A stretch of 64,000 nucleotides of DNA, taken from the NCBI GenBank assembly GCA_011523835.1, contig WTFZ01000051.1, positions 1-64,000 of the forward strand, given 5' to 3'. This document shows positions 49,687-60,081 of the stretch, piece by piece (positions within the stretch are counted from its first letter, which is position 1; the number at the start of each line of letters is the position of its first letter). The notes beneath the pieces were generated by a model. It did not search any database, was not told where the DNA came from, and saw only the letters and a program-made list of their open reading frames with translations. Both the position numbers and the translations under genes were made by a program. Origin of the DNA: Synechococcus sp. CO36386bin_29 (lineage in GTDB: Bacteria; Cyanobacteriota; Cyanobacteriia; PCC-6307; Cyanobiaceae).

Positions 49687-50016
49687 GTGCAACTCAGTGA
49701 CTATCAGAGGGATTCCAGAGCGACGGCTCGCTATCCAGACCTCGGCAGCAATCTCATCTATCCGACTCTGGGGCTCGCGGGGGAAGCGGGTGAAGTCGCT
49801 GAGAAAGTCAAGAAACTGATCCGTGACCACAATGGCCTGGTGGATGAAGCGTTCAAGCACGAACTCGCACTTGAACTGGGAGACGTGCTTTGGTATCTCG
49901 CTCAACTGGCCACGGAACTGGGAATGACCCTTGACGATGTGGGCCAGTTGAACCTTCAGAAACTCAACAGCCGCTCACAACGGGGAACCTTGCACGGTGA
50001 AGGAGACCATCGTTGA
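49687..50016 (+). CDS. MazG-like nucleotide pyrophosphohydrolase
   Basis: LSDYQRDSRATARYPDL...YPTLGLAGEAGEVAEKVKKLIRDHNG...LALELGDVLWYLAQLATELG. Confidence 0.85.
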   Translation: MQLSDYQRDSRATARYPDLGSNLIYPTLGLAGEAGEVAEKVKKLIRDHNGLVDEAFKHELALELGDVLWYLAQLATELGMTLDDVGQLNLQKLNSRSQRGTLHGEGDHR

Positions 50017-50021
50017 CAGGA

Positions 50022-50324
50022 TCAGCCGAAGCTTCCGAACCCGCCAGCGAATGAAAAGCTTGCTGAGATCAGCAGACGCTGCATGAGGCTGAGTGCGAAG
50101 AAAGCAAGAATCGCTGACAGGTCGAGACCGCCGAGTGGGGGAATCAAGCCACGAAAGGCATTCAGATAGGGGTCTGTGATCGAACTCACTGTGCTCAGAA
50201 CCGGATTGCTCCAATCGATGTTGGGGAACCAGCTCAGCAGCACACGCACGATCAGCACGAGTGAGTAGATCTGCAGGGTCTGAGCAAGCACCTGGAATGT
50301 GGTGGCCACCAACTCGAAAGCCAT
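50022..50324 (-). CDS. YggT family membrane protein
   Basis: QIYSLVLIVRVLLSWFPNIDWSNPVLSTVSSITDPYLNAFRGLIPPLGGLDLSAILAFFAL. Confidence 0.88.
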   Translation of the reverse strand: MAFELVATTFQVLAQTLQIYSLVLIVRVLLSWFPNIDWSNPVLSTVSSITDPYLNAFRGLIPPLGGLDLSAILAFFALSLMQRLLISASFSFAGGFGSFG

Positions 50325-50348
50325 GGAAGCGGATTGACTGAATGAACT

Positions 50349-50909
50349 CTATGCAGCCTGCGACTGTTCGGTGCCGCCGATTTCAGGAAGGACTGAAAAG
50401 GTTCGATGAAACTTCTCTGTGAGCGAGATCCAATACGACCGACCGTCACTCTGTCGTTTGCGTTCAATGAAATTCTGGTTGATCAGTTCCTTGATGTGGT
50501 CATAAGCACCAGAGCCACGCAGATCCACCAGGTCGGACTGCAGGATGCGCTTTTTCAAGGCGATTGTGGCCAGGGTTCTCAAGGCAGCTGTTGAAAGGTC
50601 AACGGGGAGGAGATCCCGAACGAGATCCCCCAACCCTGGTCGCAGTTGAAGGCTGTAACGGCCATTGCCATGGTTGATTTCAAGCGCAGTGTCTCTCTGG
50701 GCGTAACTTGCCACCAGGACAAGCAGACCCTGTTCCGCTTCGGATCGTGAAACTCCCGAGAGTTCGGCCAGTTCCTGGAGCGTGAGTGGACGGCCCTTCA
50801 GATAGAGAATCGCCTCAAGACGGGCCGGCAACGACAGGGACTGTTCCAATGGATGCCCATGACTCGGCACCAGTGGCAAGACGTCGTCACTCAAGTCCCC
50901 ATCTCTCAA
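50349..50909 (-). CDS. scpB: SMC-ScpA complex subunit ScpB
   Basis: LPARLEAILYLKGRPLTLQELAELSGVSRSEAEQGL...ALRTLATIALKKRILQSDLVDLRGSGAYDHIKELINQNFI. Confidence 0.88.
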   Translation of the reverse strand: MRDGDLSDDVLPLVPSHGHPLEQSLSLPARLEAILYLKGRPLTLQELAELSGVSRSEAEQGLLVLVASYAQRDTALEINHGNGRYSLQLRPGLGDLVRDLLPVDLSTAALRTLATIALKKRILQSDLVDLRGSGAYDHIKELINQNFIERKRQSDGRSYWISLTEKFHRTFSVLPEIGGTEQSQAA

Positions 50910-50948
50910 GCTGATGATTCAAGGTAACGTCCACACGCTGGAGAGCCA

Positions 50949-52484
50949 TCACTCACCCAGGAAGATGCGATAGGCAGGATTGGAGGTTTCCTCCCAGCTG
51001 GCATAGCCAAGTTCTCTGAGAACTCCCTGCCAGTCCTTGAGTTCTTCTGGTCTCACAAGCACTCCGACAACGATTCGACCCACATCTGCTCCATGGTTTC
51101 GATAGTGGAAGATGCTGATGGACCAGTGCTCATGTAGAGCGCTGACAAAGCGCATCAGCGCCCCCGGGCGCTCAGGAAATTCAAAGCGATACAGCAATTC
51201 ATGCGGTTGCGGGGATCCTGTATCAGTGCGACTTGGCAGACGCCCTCCAACCATGTGGCGCAGATGGACCTTCGAGAGTTCATCGTCACTGAGATCGAGA
51301 CAGTCGTAGCCATAACTACGCAGGTAAGCGAGAAGATCCGATCGGTCCTGCAGATCGGCCACTTGGATACCCATGAAAATGTGGGCGCGTTCGCCAGCAC
51401 CCATGCGGTAACTGAATTCCGTCAGGCTGCGTTTCTCGAGAAGCCCACACAGTTTCCTAAGGCTTCCGGGCTCCTCGGGAATCTCCACAGCCAACATGGC
51501 CTCCCGTTCTTCACCCAGTTCAGCGCGCTCCGCAACGAAGCGAAGACGATCGAAGTTCATGTTGGCTCCGCAGGCAACGGCCACAAGCTCCTGACCATTC
51601 AGGCCACGCCGAGCGACATCTGCTTTCAGACCGGCGACAGCTAAAGCACCGGCCGGTTCGAGAATGGACCGGGTGTCTTCAAAGACATCCTTGATCGCCG
51701 CACAGATTTCATCCGTACTGACTGTGACGATGGAATCGACATAGCGCTGGACAAGCCGGAAGGTGTGCTCACCGACTTCGCGCACGGCCACACCATCAGC
51801 GAATAACCCGACCTGAGGAAGCCGTATGCGCTCCCCGGCTTCCAGTGAGAGGGTCATGGCAGCAGCATCGTGTGGTTCAACTCCGATGATCTGCACGTCG
51901 GGCCACAGACTTTTCACATAAGCGGCAATTCCACCGATCAGCCCTCCGCCACCGATGGCGACGTAAATGGCATACGGGGGACGGGGACTCTGGCGAAGGA
52001 CCTCCATCCCAACGGTCCCCTGTCCGGCGATCACATCCGGGTCGTCAAAGGGATGGATGAAGCAGAGGTTTTCGATTTCACTTCGTCGGCACGCCTCGGC
52101 ATAGGCCTCGTCGTAGGTCTCGCCATGAAGAAGAACCTCGCCCCCCAGTTGCTTCACAGCCTCGACTTTCACACTCGGGGTTGTGACTGGCATCACAATC
52201 ACCGCACGACAGTTGAGATGGGAAGCGCTGAGCGCGACTCCCTGCGCATGGTTGCCAGCACTGGAGGCGATCACCCCGCGACTCAACTCCTCCTGGGACA
52301 GCTGGGCCATGCGGTTATATGCCCCTCGCAGCTTGAACGAAAAAACAGGCTGTAGATCCTCTCGCTTGAGCCGGATGGTGTTGGAGAGCCGTCGACTGAG
52401 ATTCTTGGCTTCATCCAGGGGAGTTTCACGGGCGACGTCGTAGACCCGCGCACGAAGAATTCTCTGGAGATAGTCATCCATCAA
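50949..52484 (-). CDS. ilvA: Threonine ammonia-lyase, biosynthetic
   Basis: LKREDLQPVFSFKLRGAYNRMAQL, GGGGLIGGIAAYVK, two C-terminal ACT-like domains. Confidence 0.95.
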   Translation of the reverse strand: MMDDYLQRILRARVYDVARETPLDEAKNLSRRLSNTIRLKREDLQPVFSFKLRGAYNRMAQLSQEELSRGVIASSAGNHAQGVALSASHLNCRAVIVMPVTTPSVKVEAVKQLGGEVLLHGETYDEAYAEACRRSEIENLCFIHPFDDPDVIAGQGTVGMEVLRQSPRPPYAIYVAIGGGGLIGGIAAYVKSLWPDVQIIGVEPHDAAAMTLSLEAGERIRLPQVGLFADGVAVREVGEHTFRLVQRYVDSIVTVSTDEICAAIKDVFEDTRSILEPAGALAVAGLKADVARRGLNGQELVAVACGANMNFDRLRFVAERAELGEEREAMLAVEIPEEPGSLRKLCGLLEKRSLTEFSYRMGAGERAHIFMGIQVADLQDRSDLLAYLRSYGYDCLDLSDDELSKVHLRHMVGGRLPSRTDTGSPQPHELLYRFEFPERPGALMRFVSALHEHWSISIFHYRNHGADVGRIVVGVLVRPEELKDWQGVLRELGYASWEETSNPAYRIFLGE

Positions 52485-52558
52485 CCCAGTCTGACAACCA
52501 GGTGTCTTTCGCGACTGGTGAGGAGGGCCCGTAGATTGCCTGAATCAGAAGCGGGCCC

Positions 52559-54502
52559 ATGCACCTGAGCGACTTAGCCCATCCCAATGAGCTGCATGGG
52601 CTCTCTGTTGCAGAGCTCCAGGACGTTGCGAAACAGATCAGAGAACGCCATCTCGAGGTTGTTTCCAACAGCGGCGGGCATCTCGGCCCTGGTCTGGGCG
52701 TTGTTGAACTGACCCTTGCCTTGTATCAAACCCTTGATCTGGACAAGGACCGGGTGGTTTGGGATGTCGGTCATCAGGCATATCCGCATAAGTTGATCAC
52801 TGGCAGATACGGCACCTTTGACTCCCTGCGTCAGCAGGGTGGCGTCGCCGGTTATCTCAAGCGCTGTGAAAGTGAATTCGATCATTTCGGCGCTGGTCAT
52901 GCCAGCACCTCCATCTCAGCTGCACTCGGGATGGCGATGGCCCGTGATCGGCAGGGACTTGACCACAAGTGCGTCGCAGTGATCGGTGATGGTGCACTGA
53001 CGGGCGGAATGGCCCTTGAAGCCATCAACCATGCCGGTCACATGCCCGACACACCGTTGCTGGTGGTGCTCAATGACAACGACATGTCGATCTCACCCCC
53101 TGTGGGTGCCTTGTCGAGCCACCTCAATCGCATGCGACTGAGTCCACCCCTGCAATTCCTCTCCGGAAGTGTGGAGGAAAGCATGCGTCATCTTCCGTTT
53201 ATGGGAGGCGATTTACCACCGGAGCTGAATCGCCTGAAAGAAAGCATGCGCCGACTAGCAGTGCCGAAGGTCGGCGCCGTGTTCGAAGAACTGGGATTCA
53301 CCTACATGGGCCCGGTCGACGGCCATGACATCGCGGAAATGACCCGTACGTTCCAGGCAGCGCACCGCATCGGCGGTCCAGTCCTTGTTCACGTGATCAC
53401 CACGAAAGGCAAGGGGTATCCCTACGCAGAGGCTGATCAGGTCGGATATCACGCCCAGTCGGCGTTTGACCTTGGGACAGGAAAAGCACGACCGAGCAAA
53501 ACACCTAAACCACCCAGTTACAGCAAGGTTTTCGGACAGACACTTGTGAAAATCTGCGAACAGGATTCCAAGGTGGTGGGCATTACTGCAGCGATGGCAA
53601 CCGGTACTGGCCTCGATCTGCTTCAAAAAGCTGTTCCAGATCAATATGTCGACGTCGGGATCGCAGAACAACACGCTGTCACCCTTGCTGCAGGCATGGC
53701 CTGTGATGGACTCAGACCGGTCGTTGCGATCTACAGCACTTTTCTGCAACGGGCGTTTGATCAAATGATCCATGATGTGGGCATACAGAACCTGCCTGTC
53801 ACGTTCGTGCTCGATCGGGCAGGAATCGTTGGTGCTGACGGCCCGACCCATCAAGGCCAGTACGACATCAGTTATTTGCGAGCTATTCCGAACTTCACAG
53901 TGATGGCTCCGAAAGACGAAGCTGAATTGCAACGCATGCTCGTCAGCAGCCTGCAGCATCCAGGACCCTGTGCCATCAGAATTCCCCGGGGACCAGGTGA
54001 AGGTGTACCCCTGATGGAGGAGGGTTGGGAGTCATTGCCGATCGGCCGCGGAGAGCTTCTCCGTGAAGGTGATGATCTTCTCATCGTTGCCTATGGAGCC
54101 ATGAACTCCAAGGCGATGGCAACCGCTGAACTCTTGGCGGCCAAGGGAGTGGAGAGCACCGTTGTGAATGCACGATTCCTGAGGCCCCTTGACGATGAGC
54201 TTCTGCATCCTCTGGCTCAACGCATCGGCAAGGTGGTCACGATTGAAGAGGGAACCTTGGCAGGAGGCTTCGGTTCTGCGGTGACAGAGTCGCTGATAGA
54301 CGCCGATCTCAAACCATCAATCCTTCGGTTGGGGATTCCAGATGTCCTCGTTGATCATGCGACTCCTCAGCAGAGCTTCGAGCAACTTGGCCTCACACCC
54401 TCACAGATGGCAGAGACGATCTTTTCTTTTTACAAGGGATCCAATCAAACAAATTCGGCTGCTTGGATCCAGCAGACGAATGTGGCGGTTCTTGAAAACT
54501 GA
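52559..54502 (+). CDS. dxs: 1-deoxy-D-xylulose-5-phosphate synthase
   Basis: [68 protein letters not shown]. Confidence 0.97.
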   Translation: MHLSDLAHPNELHGLSVAELQDVAKQIRERHLEVVSNSGGHLGPGLGVVELTLALYQTLDLDKDRVVWDVGHQAYPHKLITGRYGTFDSLRQQGGVAGYLKRCESEFDHFGAGHASTSISAALGMAMARDRQGLDHKCVAVIGDGALTGGMALEAINHAGHMPDTPLLVVLNDNDMSISPPVGALSSHLNRMRLSPPLQFLSGSVEESMRHLPFMGGDLPPELNRLKESMRRLAVPKVGAVFEELGFTYMGPVDGHDIAEMTRTFQAAHRIGGPVLVHVITTKGKGYPYAEADQVGYHAQSAFDLGTGKARPSKTPKPPSYSKVFGQTLVKICEQDSKVVGITAAMATGTGLDLLQKAVPDQYVDVGIAEQHAVTLAAGMACDGLRPVVAIYSTFLQRAFDQMIHDVGIQNLPVTFVLDRAGIVGADGPTHQGQYDISYLRAIPNFTVMAPKDEAELQRMLVSSLQHPGPCAIRIPRGPGEGVPLMEEGWESLPIGRGELLREGDDLLIVAYGAMNSKAMATAELLAAKGVESTVVNARFLRPLDDELLHPLAQRIGKVVTIEEGTLAGGFGSAVTESLIDADLKPSILRLGIPDVLVDHATPQQSFEQLGLTPSQMAETIFSFYKGSNQTNSAAWIQQTNVAVLEN

Positions 54503-54504
54503 GG

Positions 54505-54532
54505 ACTCAGGAGGGCCATCACCCTCCTGAGT
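54505..54532. terminator. Candidate bidirectional terminator between dxs and psaK
   Basis: ACTCAGGAGGG-CCATCA-CCCTCCTGAGT, 11-bp stem. Confidence 0.65.
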
Positions 54533-54543
54533 TCCGCGCTGCA

Positions 54544-54837
54544 TCAGAGAACGCCGCGGGTCGACAGACCGAGAATTGCACCCATACCGAGGATGTGGCC
54601 AAAGCTGGTGCATCCGAGCATTGCACCGTGACTCATTCCACCGAAGAAGGATGCACTGGGCATCTTTGCTCCTTCATTGGGATACTTGATTGTGGCCTTG
54701 CCGATCGCGATCGCAATCACGTTGCAGATGATCATCACCAGCGCGACCTTGGGTGACCAGGTCACGGTTGCAGGGGCGATAGCAAGAAGTGGCATGAACA
54801 TGCTTGAAGCAGGCGACGCCTCATCTTCAGTGTTCAC
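54544..54837 (-). CDS. psaK: Photosystem I subunit PsaK
   Basis: TWSPKVALVMIICNVIAIAIGKATIKYPNEGAKMPSASFFGGMSHGAMLGCTSFGHILGMGAILGLSTRGVL; start uncertain (GTG 54837 or ATG 54801). Confidence 0.88.
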   Translation of the reverse strand: MNTEDEASPASSMFMPLLAIAPATVTWSPKVALVMIICNVIAIAIGKATIKYPNEGAKMPSASFFGGMSHGAMLGCTSFGHILGMGAILGLSTRGVL

Positions 54838-54868
54838 GCAGCCTTCGGCGATGTCTCGTAAGAGATAT

Positions 54869-55159
54869 TCATCGCTGAGACACCTCAACTCGTAGGAGAC
54901 CGGCAACGATCAACGCGTTGCTGAGTGTGAGGAACGCTTCGGCGCCACCATGGAGTTGGTCGATGGCGACAAGCTCGGCATCGAAGCGAAGCCGAGCGAT
55001 GATCGCTGCAACGATGGTGACGCTCACAAACAGCAGTGTGAGCTGAAAACCGAGACGCGAGAGCCGATTGAACCACCCATTGGCCCCGAGTCTCCTGAGG
55101 AAGATGAGGTAAGGGAAAAGCGACAAGGCAAAAATGGGTGCTGGATCGAAGTTGTCCAT
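54869..55159 (-). CDS. DUF3593 family membrane protein
   Basis: MDNFDPAPIFALSLFPYLIFLRRLGANGWFNRLSRLGFQLTLLFV...GGAEAFLTLSNALIVAGLLR. Confidence 0.75.
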   Translation of the reverse strand: MDNFDPAPIFALSLFPYLIFLRRLGANGWFNRLSRLGFQLTLLFVSVTIVAAIIARLRFDAELVAIDQLHGGAEAFLTLSNALIVAGLLRVEVSQR

Positions 55160-55479
55160 CACTGGTCCTGCATCGCGGGTGAGTTTGGAGGTGTTGCAAC
55201 CCCTTTGTGTGCAGCAACCAAGGCAAGACAGCAATTGCCGAGCAGAGTGGTAGACGCCTGAAGCGTGACCAACCATCGCAACGATTCAGCGTTGTCGTAG
55301 ATGTGCCAGGTGCATGCCGCCATTGCACTGATCAATGCTGGAACCATGGAGAGGCCGAACAGACTGATCCCGAAAACATGAGGACCGCTGCCACGGCGCT
55401 GAATCAGAGCAATCGCTGCAAGCCACTCAAAAACAGACGCCCAGTGGATCCACCAGGTACCAAATGACAGATCGTGCAT
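55159..55479 (-). CDS. DUF2499 family membrane protein
   Basis: MHDLSFGTWWIHWASVFEWLAAIALIQRRG...MAACTWHIYDNAESLRWLVTLQASTTLLGN; ATGA-type overlap with next gene. Confidence 0.75.
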   Translation of the reverse strand: MHDLSFGTWWIHWASVFEWLAAIALIQRRGSGPHVFGISLFGLSMVPALISAMAACTWHIYDNAESLRWLVTLQASTTLLGNCCLALVAAHKGVATPPNSPAMQDQ

Positions 55480-55539
55480 GACAAGTGATCGAATCAGTTC
55501 ACCGTAACGGCGCTTCGGGTTGATAATGATAAGAAGCGA

Positions 55540-56625
55540 ATGGTGACTGTGGCTCACTTCAGCAATAGCGGTCGTTTCAGGGTTCTCATATGCGGGTACT
55601 ACGGAGAACACAATCTTGGTGATGATGCCCTGCTTGCAGTTCTTCTGAATGAGTTGGAGAGCCCATGGATCCCTGTGATCACTGCAAGAGATCAACAGGC
55701 AGTGGCGTCGATGACACCGGGGCTTGAGACTGTGAATCGGCGATCTTTGCGATCAGTCTTACAAGCCTTGAAAGAGGTCGATGTGTTGGTGCTTGGTGGT
55801 GGGAGTCTTCTCCAGGATTCCACCAGTACACGAAGTTTGATTTACTACATTCTTCTGATCTGGAGAGCAAAATTATTGCAGAAACCTGTTGTCCTCTGGG
55901 GACAGGGGTTAGGTCCATTGAAGAGAAGATTGAGCAAGCTATTGGTCCGTTCAACATTACGAATCATCAGCTCTGTGACATGGAGAGATTCAGCCTCTTT
56001 GAACCAGTCGATGCAGTGGAAACTGGACATTCCGATGATGGTCGGCCCAGATCCTGTTTGGGGCCATCCTGCACCTGAATGGAAATCAGGGTCCTCTTTG
56101 ATTTTGTGTTGGAGACCGACACCTTTACTCAGCAATCTGGGATGGTTGCAACTGATTAATGCACTCTGTGAATTCAGCGAAATGCACGACTTTAAAGTCA
56201 TATGGCTTGCATTTCACGACCATCAGGATATCAATTTATTGGATGATTTAGAGCAACAGCGGATTGTCCCGCAAAAATTGATGAACCGCTCAACAACAAT
56301 CGCTGCGGAGTCGATTCCCAAGGTTCAGAATCTCTTCCGTGAATCAAGAATGGTGATTGCGATGCGCTTGCATGCACTGATCCTCGCTGCAATTGGTGGT
56401 GTACCGACAAGTGCATTGAGCTATGACCCAAAAGTCACTGCGGCAGCTGATCAAGCGAAGATCCTATGCACTGAGCTCAGCAATCAATTGTCAGAACAAC
56501 AGTTGGTAAAACAATGGAATGAAGCGATGAACAGTCGACTGAATGGAGAAAACATCAAACAACTAGCTGACTCTGCTCGTATACATAGTCAAGTTTTAAA
56601 CAACAGACTCAAGCAATTGCTATGA
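55540..56625 (+). CDS. csaB: Polysaccharide pyruvyl transferase CsaB-like
   Basis: VLICGYYGEHNLGDDALLAVLL, DVLVLGGGSLLQDSTSTRSLIYY, MRLHALILAAIGGVPTSALSYDPKV. Confidence 0.85.
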   Translation: MVTVAHFSNSGRFRVLICGYYGEHNLGDDALLAVLLNELESPWIPVITARDQQAVASMTPGLETVNRRSLRSVLQALKEVDVLVLGGGSLLQDSTSTRSLIYYILLIWRAKLLQKPVVLWGQGLGPLKRRLSKLLVRSTLRIISSVTWRDSASLNQSMQWKLDIPMMVGPDPVWGHPAPEWKSGSSLILCWRPTPLLSNLGWLQLINALCEFSEMHDFKVIWLAFHDHQDINLLDDLEQQRIVPQKLMNRSTTIAAESIPKVQNLFRESRMVIAMRLHALILAAIGGVPTSALSYDPKVTAAADQAKILCTELSNQLSEQQLVKQWNEAMNSRLNGENIKQLADSARIHSQVLNNRLKQLL

Positions 56626-56656
56626 TAATTTTAAAATAAATACTCGAAACAGATAT

Positions 56657-57691
56657 TCAACGAATTTGCGGTTTCTTGTGGATATCAAAGCTCATTCGTA
56701 GCACTTGACTGATCGTTAATCCAACTGGAATATCACCGCCAAAAGAAGTCCCAAGAATTTGACGATAAAGCTTAGTATCAACAAGGCGATAGGTTGTGGT
56801 TTTTAGGGGAATGTATTTTGCTTGTTTGACTAACTGTTCGATGTTCCTCATGTAATATTGCACAAAATTACGGAACGCATTATTCTTTCGCAAAGCACGA
56901 TCGTTGATATATAGAAAAAGAGGTCGAGAAAGTGGCAGATATAGCTCCTTTTGAACAGCAGAAATGGATGGAAAGATCGGAGAACCATCGTTATTCACAA
57001 TCCGAATCGCTTTCAACTTTTACTGATTATTCATAAAGTTAGCAAACCCAAAGTATCCTAATGAATTGATATTGTTGGCAATACAGTTAACAAATATATT
57101 GTCATCTTCGCTGGACTTGTAATCGGTTCTGGAGTTTACAGTCGAGTTATTAATAGCCTTATTGAAAATATCATAAGTGCCTGAATCTCTGCCAGTACCG
57201 CATAACTTGATGGGTGTGGATGGAAAATCAAGATTAACTTGGTTCCAGCGGGTAATTTTTCCCTGTGAATCCCTTGTCCATAGACGAGAAAGCTCCGACG
57301 GGGTTAATGAAGAAAGCCAACGATTGGACTTATTAGTAACAACAGTGATGGCATCAAAAGCAATTGGTAGTTCCATAAAGTTAATACCATTCTTTTGGCA
57401 TGCTTTGATCTCGGTGGAATTGATTGGACGCGATGCATTGGCAAGAGGGATTTTGTTTTGACAGAATTCTCTAAAGCCTGCTGATGAACCGATTGAACGA
57501 AGAGATATGGAGACATCTTTGCCTTGGTTAGTATTATTAAACTTTTGAATTGCTAACGACGTTATTGGATAAACAGTACTGGAACCAGCAATAGAAAGAT
57601 TTGCAGCTGATACCGCAGAAGCAAGAGTCGAGAGAACTACGAAAGGAGCGAGGAAAAAAGAAGGACTTAATCCAATTGCGCAATAAACCAA
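56657..57691 (-). pseudogene. PstS/SphX-like phosphate-binding protein interrupted by one in-frame TAA
   Basis: ORFs 57020..57691 and 56657..57016 are in the same frame, separated by one TAA at 57022-57020 (NNQ*KLKAIRIVNN); N part has SIAGSSTVYPI, C part PLSRPLFLYINDRAL. Confidence 0.8.
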
Positions 57692-57752
57692 TATTGTTAT
57701 TCTGGATACAGAAAACTAGTTTTGGGTTAACATTTCACTAGGAATCATGATT

Positions 57753-58702
57753 TCAATGGCGACCTGAAAGATCCTGGAACCAGCCCCGCTTCCATGAAAA
57801 ACATGCTTGAAAGATAGCAATTAATGTCATTAGTAATAAACAATTCAAATAACCATATTTCCAATTTAATTCGGGCATATATTATTGAAATTCATACCAT
57901 AAATTCCAGCAATAAATGTTAATGGAGCAAAAATGGTACTCACAATGGTCAGGGTCTTGATAATCTGATTCATGACATTTCCAGTACTAGCCATATAGGC
58001 ATCATTAATGCTATTGAGTTGAAGCTGGATGCTGTCACCAATTTCAAGTAAAGTATTCACATGTTCGGCCATATCTTGAAGCCCTTCACGGGCATTTGGC
58101 CCCAGCAAACGCTGACTTTGTCTCAATAAAACAATCAACTCATTGCGTAATGGCCATAGTTGTCGACGGGCTACACGGTGGTTGAATCGTACTTGATACG
58201 CCTTACTGATAACAGATGGCTTCGGTTTCAAGAGTGCACGCTCTTCTAAATCATCAAGGAAGATGCTTATTGATTCAAGCATTGGTAAATGACTATCCAA
58301 AATGTCGTCAATGACGAAATGAAATAGATTGTCTAAATCAAGAACTTTGACATGGCTCCTTTTAACCTTAAGCCATGCTTCGAGATCATTGAAGGAGCGT
58401 TGTGGATTTTCCTGGATTGTAATTAACATACGATTTGTCAGTGCCAAATTATATTGAGTACTGATTAGATGAGTAGGATCTGAAGCAAGAGAGAATTCAT
58501 GAAGAACGGCAAATACTGACGTATTGGTTGAGCTGATTCGCGACTTTTGTGGAAAAGTCAGAAGGATATCAATCACACTTTGTTCTAGGGAGGCGAGCAG
58601 TAAGTACTGATGGAGCAAATCGATATTGCCTAAACCGCTGAATTGAAGCCACATCAACCTATCGGTTGACATTAAAGATTTGAAATCATCCAGATCATTC
58701 AT
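57753..58702 (-). pseudogene. corA: CorA-family Mg2+ transporter with apparent frameshift near the GMN motif
   Basis: ORF ends GIYGMNFNNICPN*. Dropping 2 nt from the ATATAT run gives GMNFNNMPELNWKYGYLNCLLLMTLIAIFQACFSWKRGWFQDLSGRH* ending at 57753, the expected CorA MPEL..W.YGY plus second TM. Confidence 0.8.
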
Positions 58703-59109
58703 TTGAGATGCAATGACATTCCCATTATTAAATTGAAGAACTCTACAAGAGAATGGAGCTCTGCCTCCATGCAGAAATAAAGAAGTGGGGAGATTCCCAG
58801 GCCGCTCAGCTAGTCTGAGGGGTTAAGGGTTGCTGTCAGGAGAAAGGCGCTCGCCAGGTTTAAATAGAGAATGGTCAGGAAGAGAGTCAGACATGGAATT
58901 AGCTAAATCAATTTATTATGAATCATCTATTAAACTTAAACTGATACCATGGATTTATTTAAGATATGCCTGCTTAGTGAATGTTTAAGCTAAGTTAGAG
59001 TCAATAAGCGATAGAATAAAGAAAGAGATCTTTTTTACTGATTTAGTCAGTGTAAATGGTTAAAGCTAAGGTGAGAATTCAGCATTTAGGATAATTTGAC
59101 AAGCAATTT

Positions 59110-60081
59110 CTATGGGATTCGTTTGCCGGTTTCACGATCAAAATAGAATGCTTTTTGTGGATCCCAGCGAACAAAAAGACGTTCCGGGCATTCAAATGAT
59201 GGATCCATGATCATTCGTAAATCTCCTTCGGATGATGCAAGATAAAGTAGCTGCGTATTTCCAAGCCATTCCCGTGAAAGAAGTCGACAAGGAAGCCCTG
59301 AATCATCGAATTTCAAGTCTTCAGGTCGTATTGCTTGAATCTGATTATCACTTGGCTTTAGACAATTGATTTGAGGTCTTCCTAAAAATTGAGCAACAAA
59401 AAGTGAATTCGGATTTTTGTATAGGTTGATCGGGGTATCGAGCTGAAGGATTTGACCATGGTTAATGATTGCAATCTTGTTGGCCATCGCCATGGCTTCG
59501 TGTTGATCATGGGTGACGTAGATCGTTGGTTTCTGTTGCTCGAGAACCAGACGTCTCAGTTCAGGACGAATGCCTTCTCGAAGTTGAGCATCGAGATTGC
59601 TCATCGGTTCATCGAGAAGATAAACCTCTGGATCGCGAATCAAGGCCCGTGCCAGAGCAACACGCTGGCGCTGACCTCCCGACAATTGAGCAGGACGATG
59701 GGAAGCTCGATCAGAGAGTTGTAAGAGATCGAGAACTCTTTGGATCCTGATCGATCGATCTTTGCACTGGACGTTGCGGATCTTTAATCCAAGTTCAAGA
59801 TTTTCAAAAACGGATAGATGAGGCAGTAACGCATAGCTCTGGAACACCATGCCAATGCTGCGTTCGGCGGGTGTGAGCTTTGTCACATCATGCCCCCCGA
59901 TCGCAATCGAACCTTCACTGACTGGATCGAGGCCTGCAATCAGGCGCAATGTCGTGCTTTTTCCGCATCCGCTAGGCCCGACAAGGGCCAAGCATTCATC
60001 GTTGCCAATCTGAAAGGCAAGATGTCTGACAATCCATTGGTTGCCGATGCAACGTCCTACGTTTTGGAGGTGAAGCGTCAT
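59110..60081 (-). CDS. ggtA: ABC transporter ATP-binding protein, glucosylglycerol/sugar type
   Basis: VGPSGCGKSTTLRLIAGLDPVSEGSIAIGG, LSGGQRQRVALARALIRDPEVYLLDEPMSNLDAQLR; operon context. Confidence 0.85.
   Translation of the reverse strand: MTLHLQNVGRCIGNQWIVRHLAFQIGNDECLALVGPSGCGKSTTLRLIAGLDPVSEGSIAIGGHDVTKLTPAERSIGMVFQSYALLPHLSVFENLELGLKIRNVQCKDRSIRIQRVLDLLQLSDRASHRPAQLSGGQRQRVALARALIRDPEVYLLDEPMSNLDAQLREGIRPELRRLVLEQQKPTIYVTHDQHEAMAMANKIAIINHGQILQLDTPINLYKNPNSLFVAQFLGRPQINCLKPSDNQIQAIRPEDLKFDDSGLPCRLLSREWLGNTQLLYLASSEGDLRMIMDPSFECPERLFVRWDPQKAFYFDRETGKRIP

Noticed and set aside
48140-49819. 559-aa plus-strand ORF
   Set aside because: Antisense to pyk, whose translation is unambiguous; long antisense frames follow from codon bias in GC-rich genes.
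58752-58776. H-type pseudoknot TCTGC/ATGGAG/GCAGA/CTCCAT
   Set aside because: Loop lengths (0, 0 and 1 nt) are too short for a real pseudoknot; alternative hairpins are more likely.
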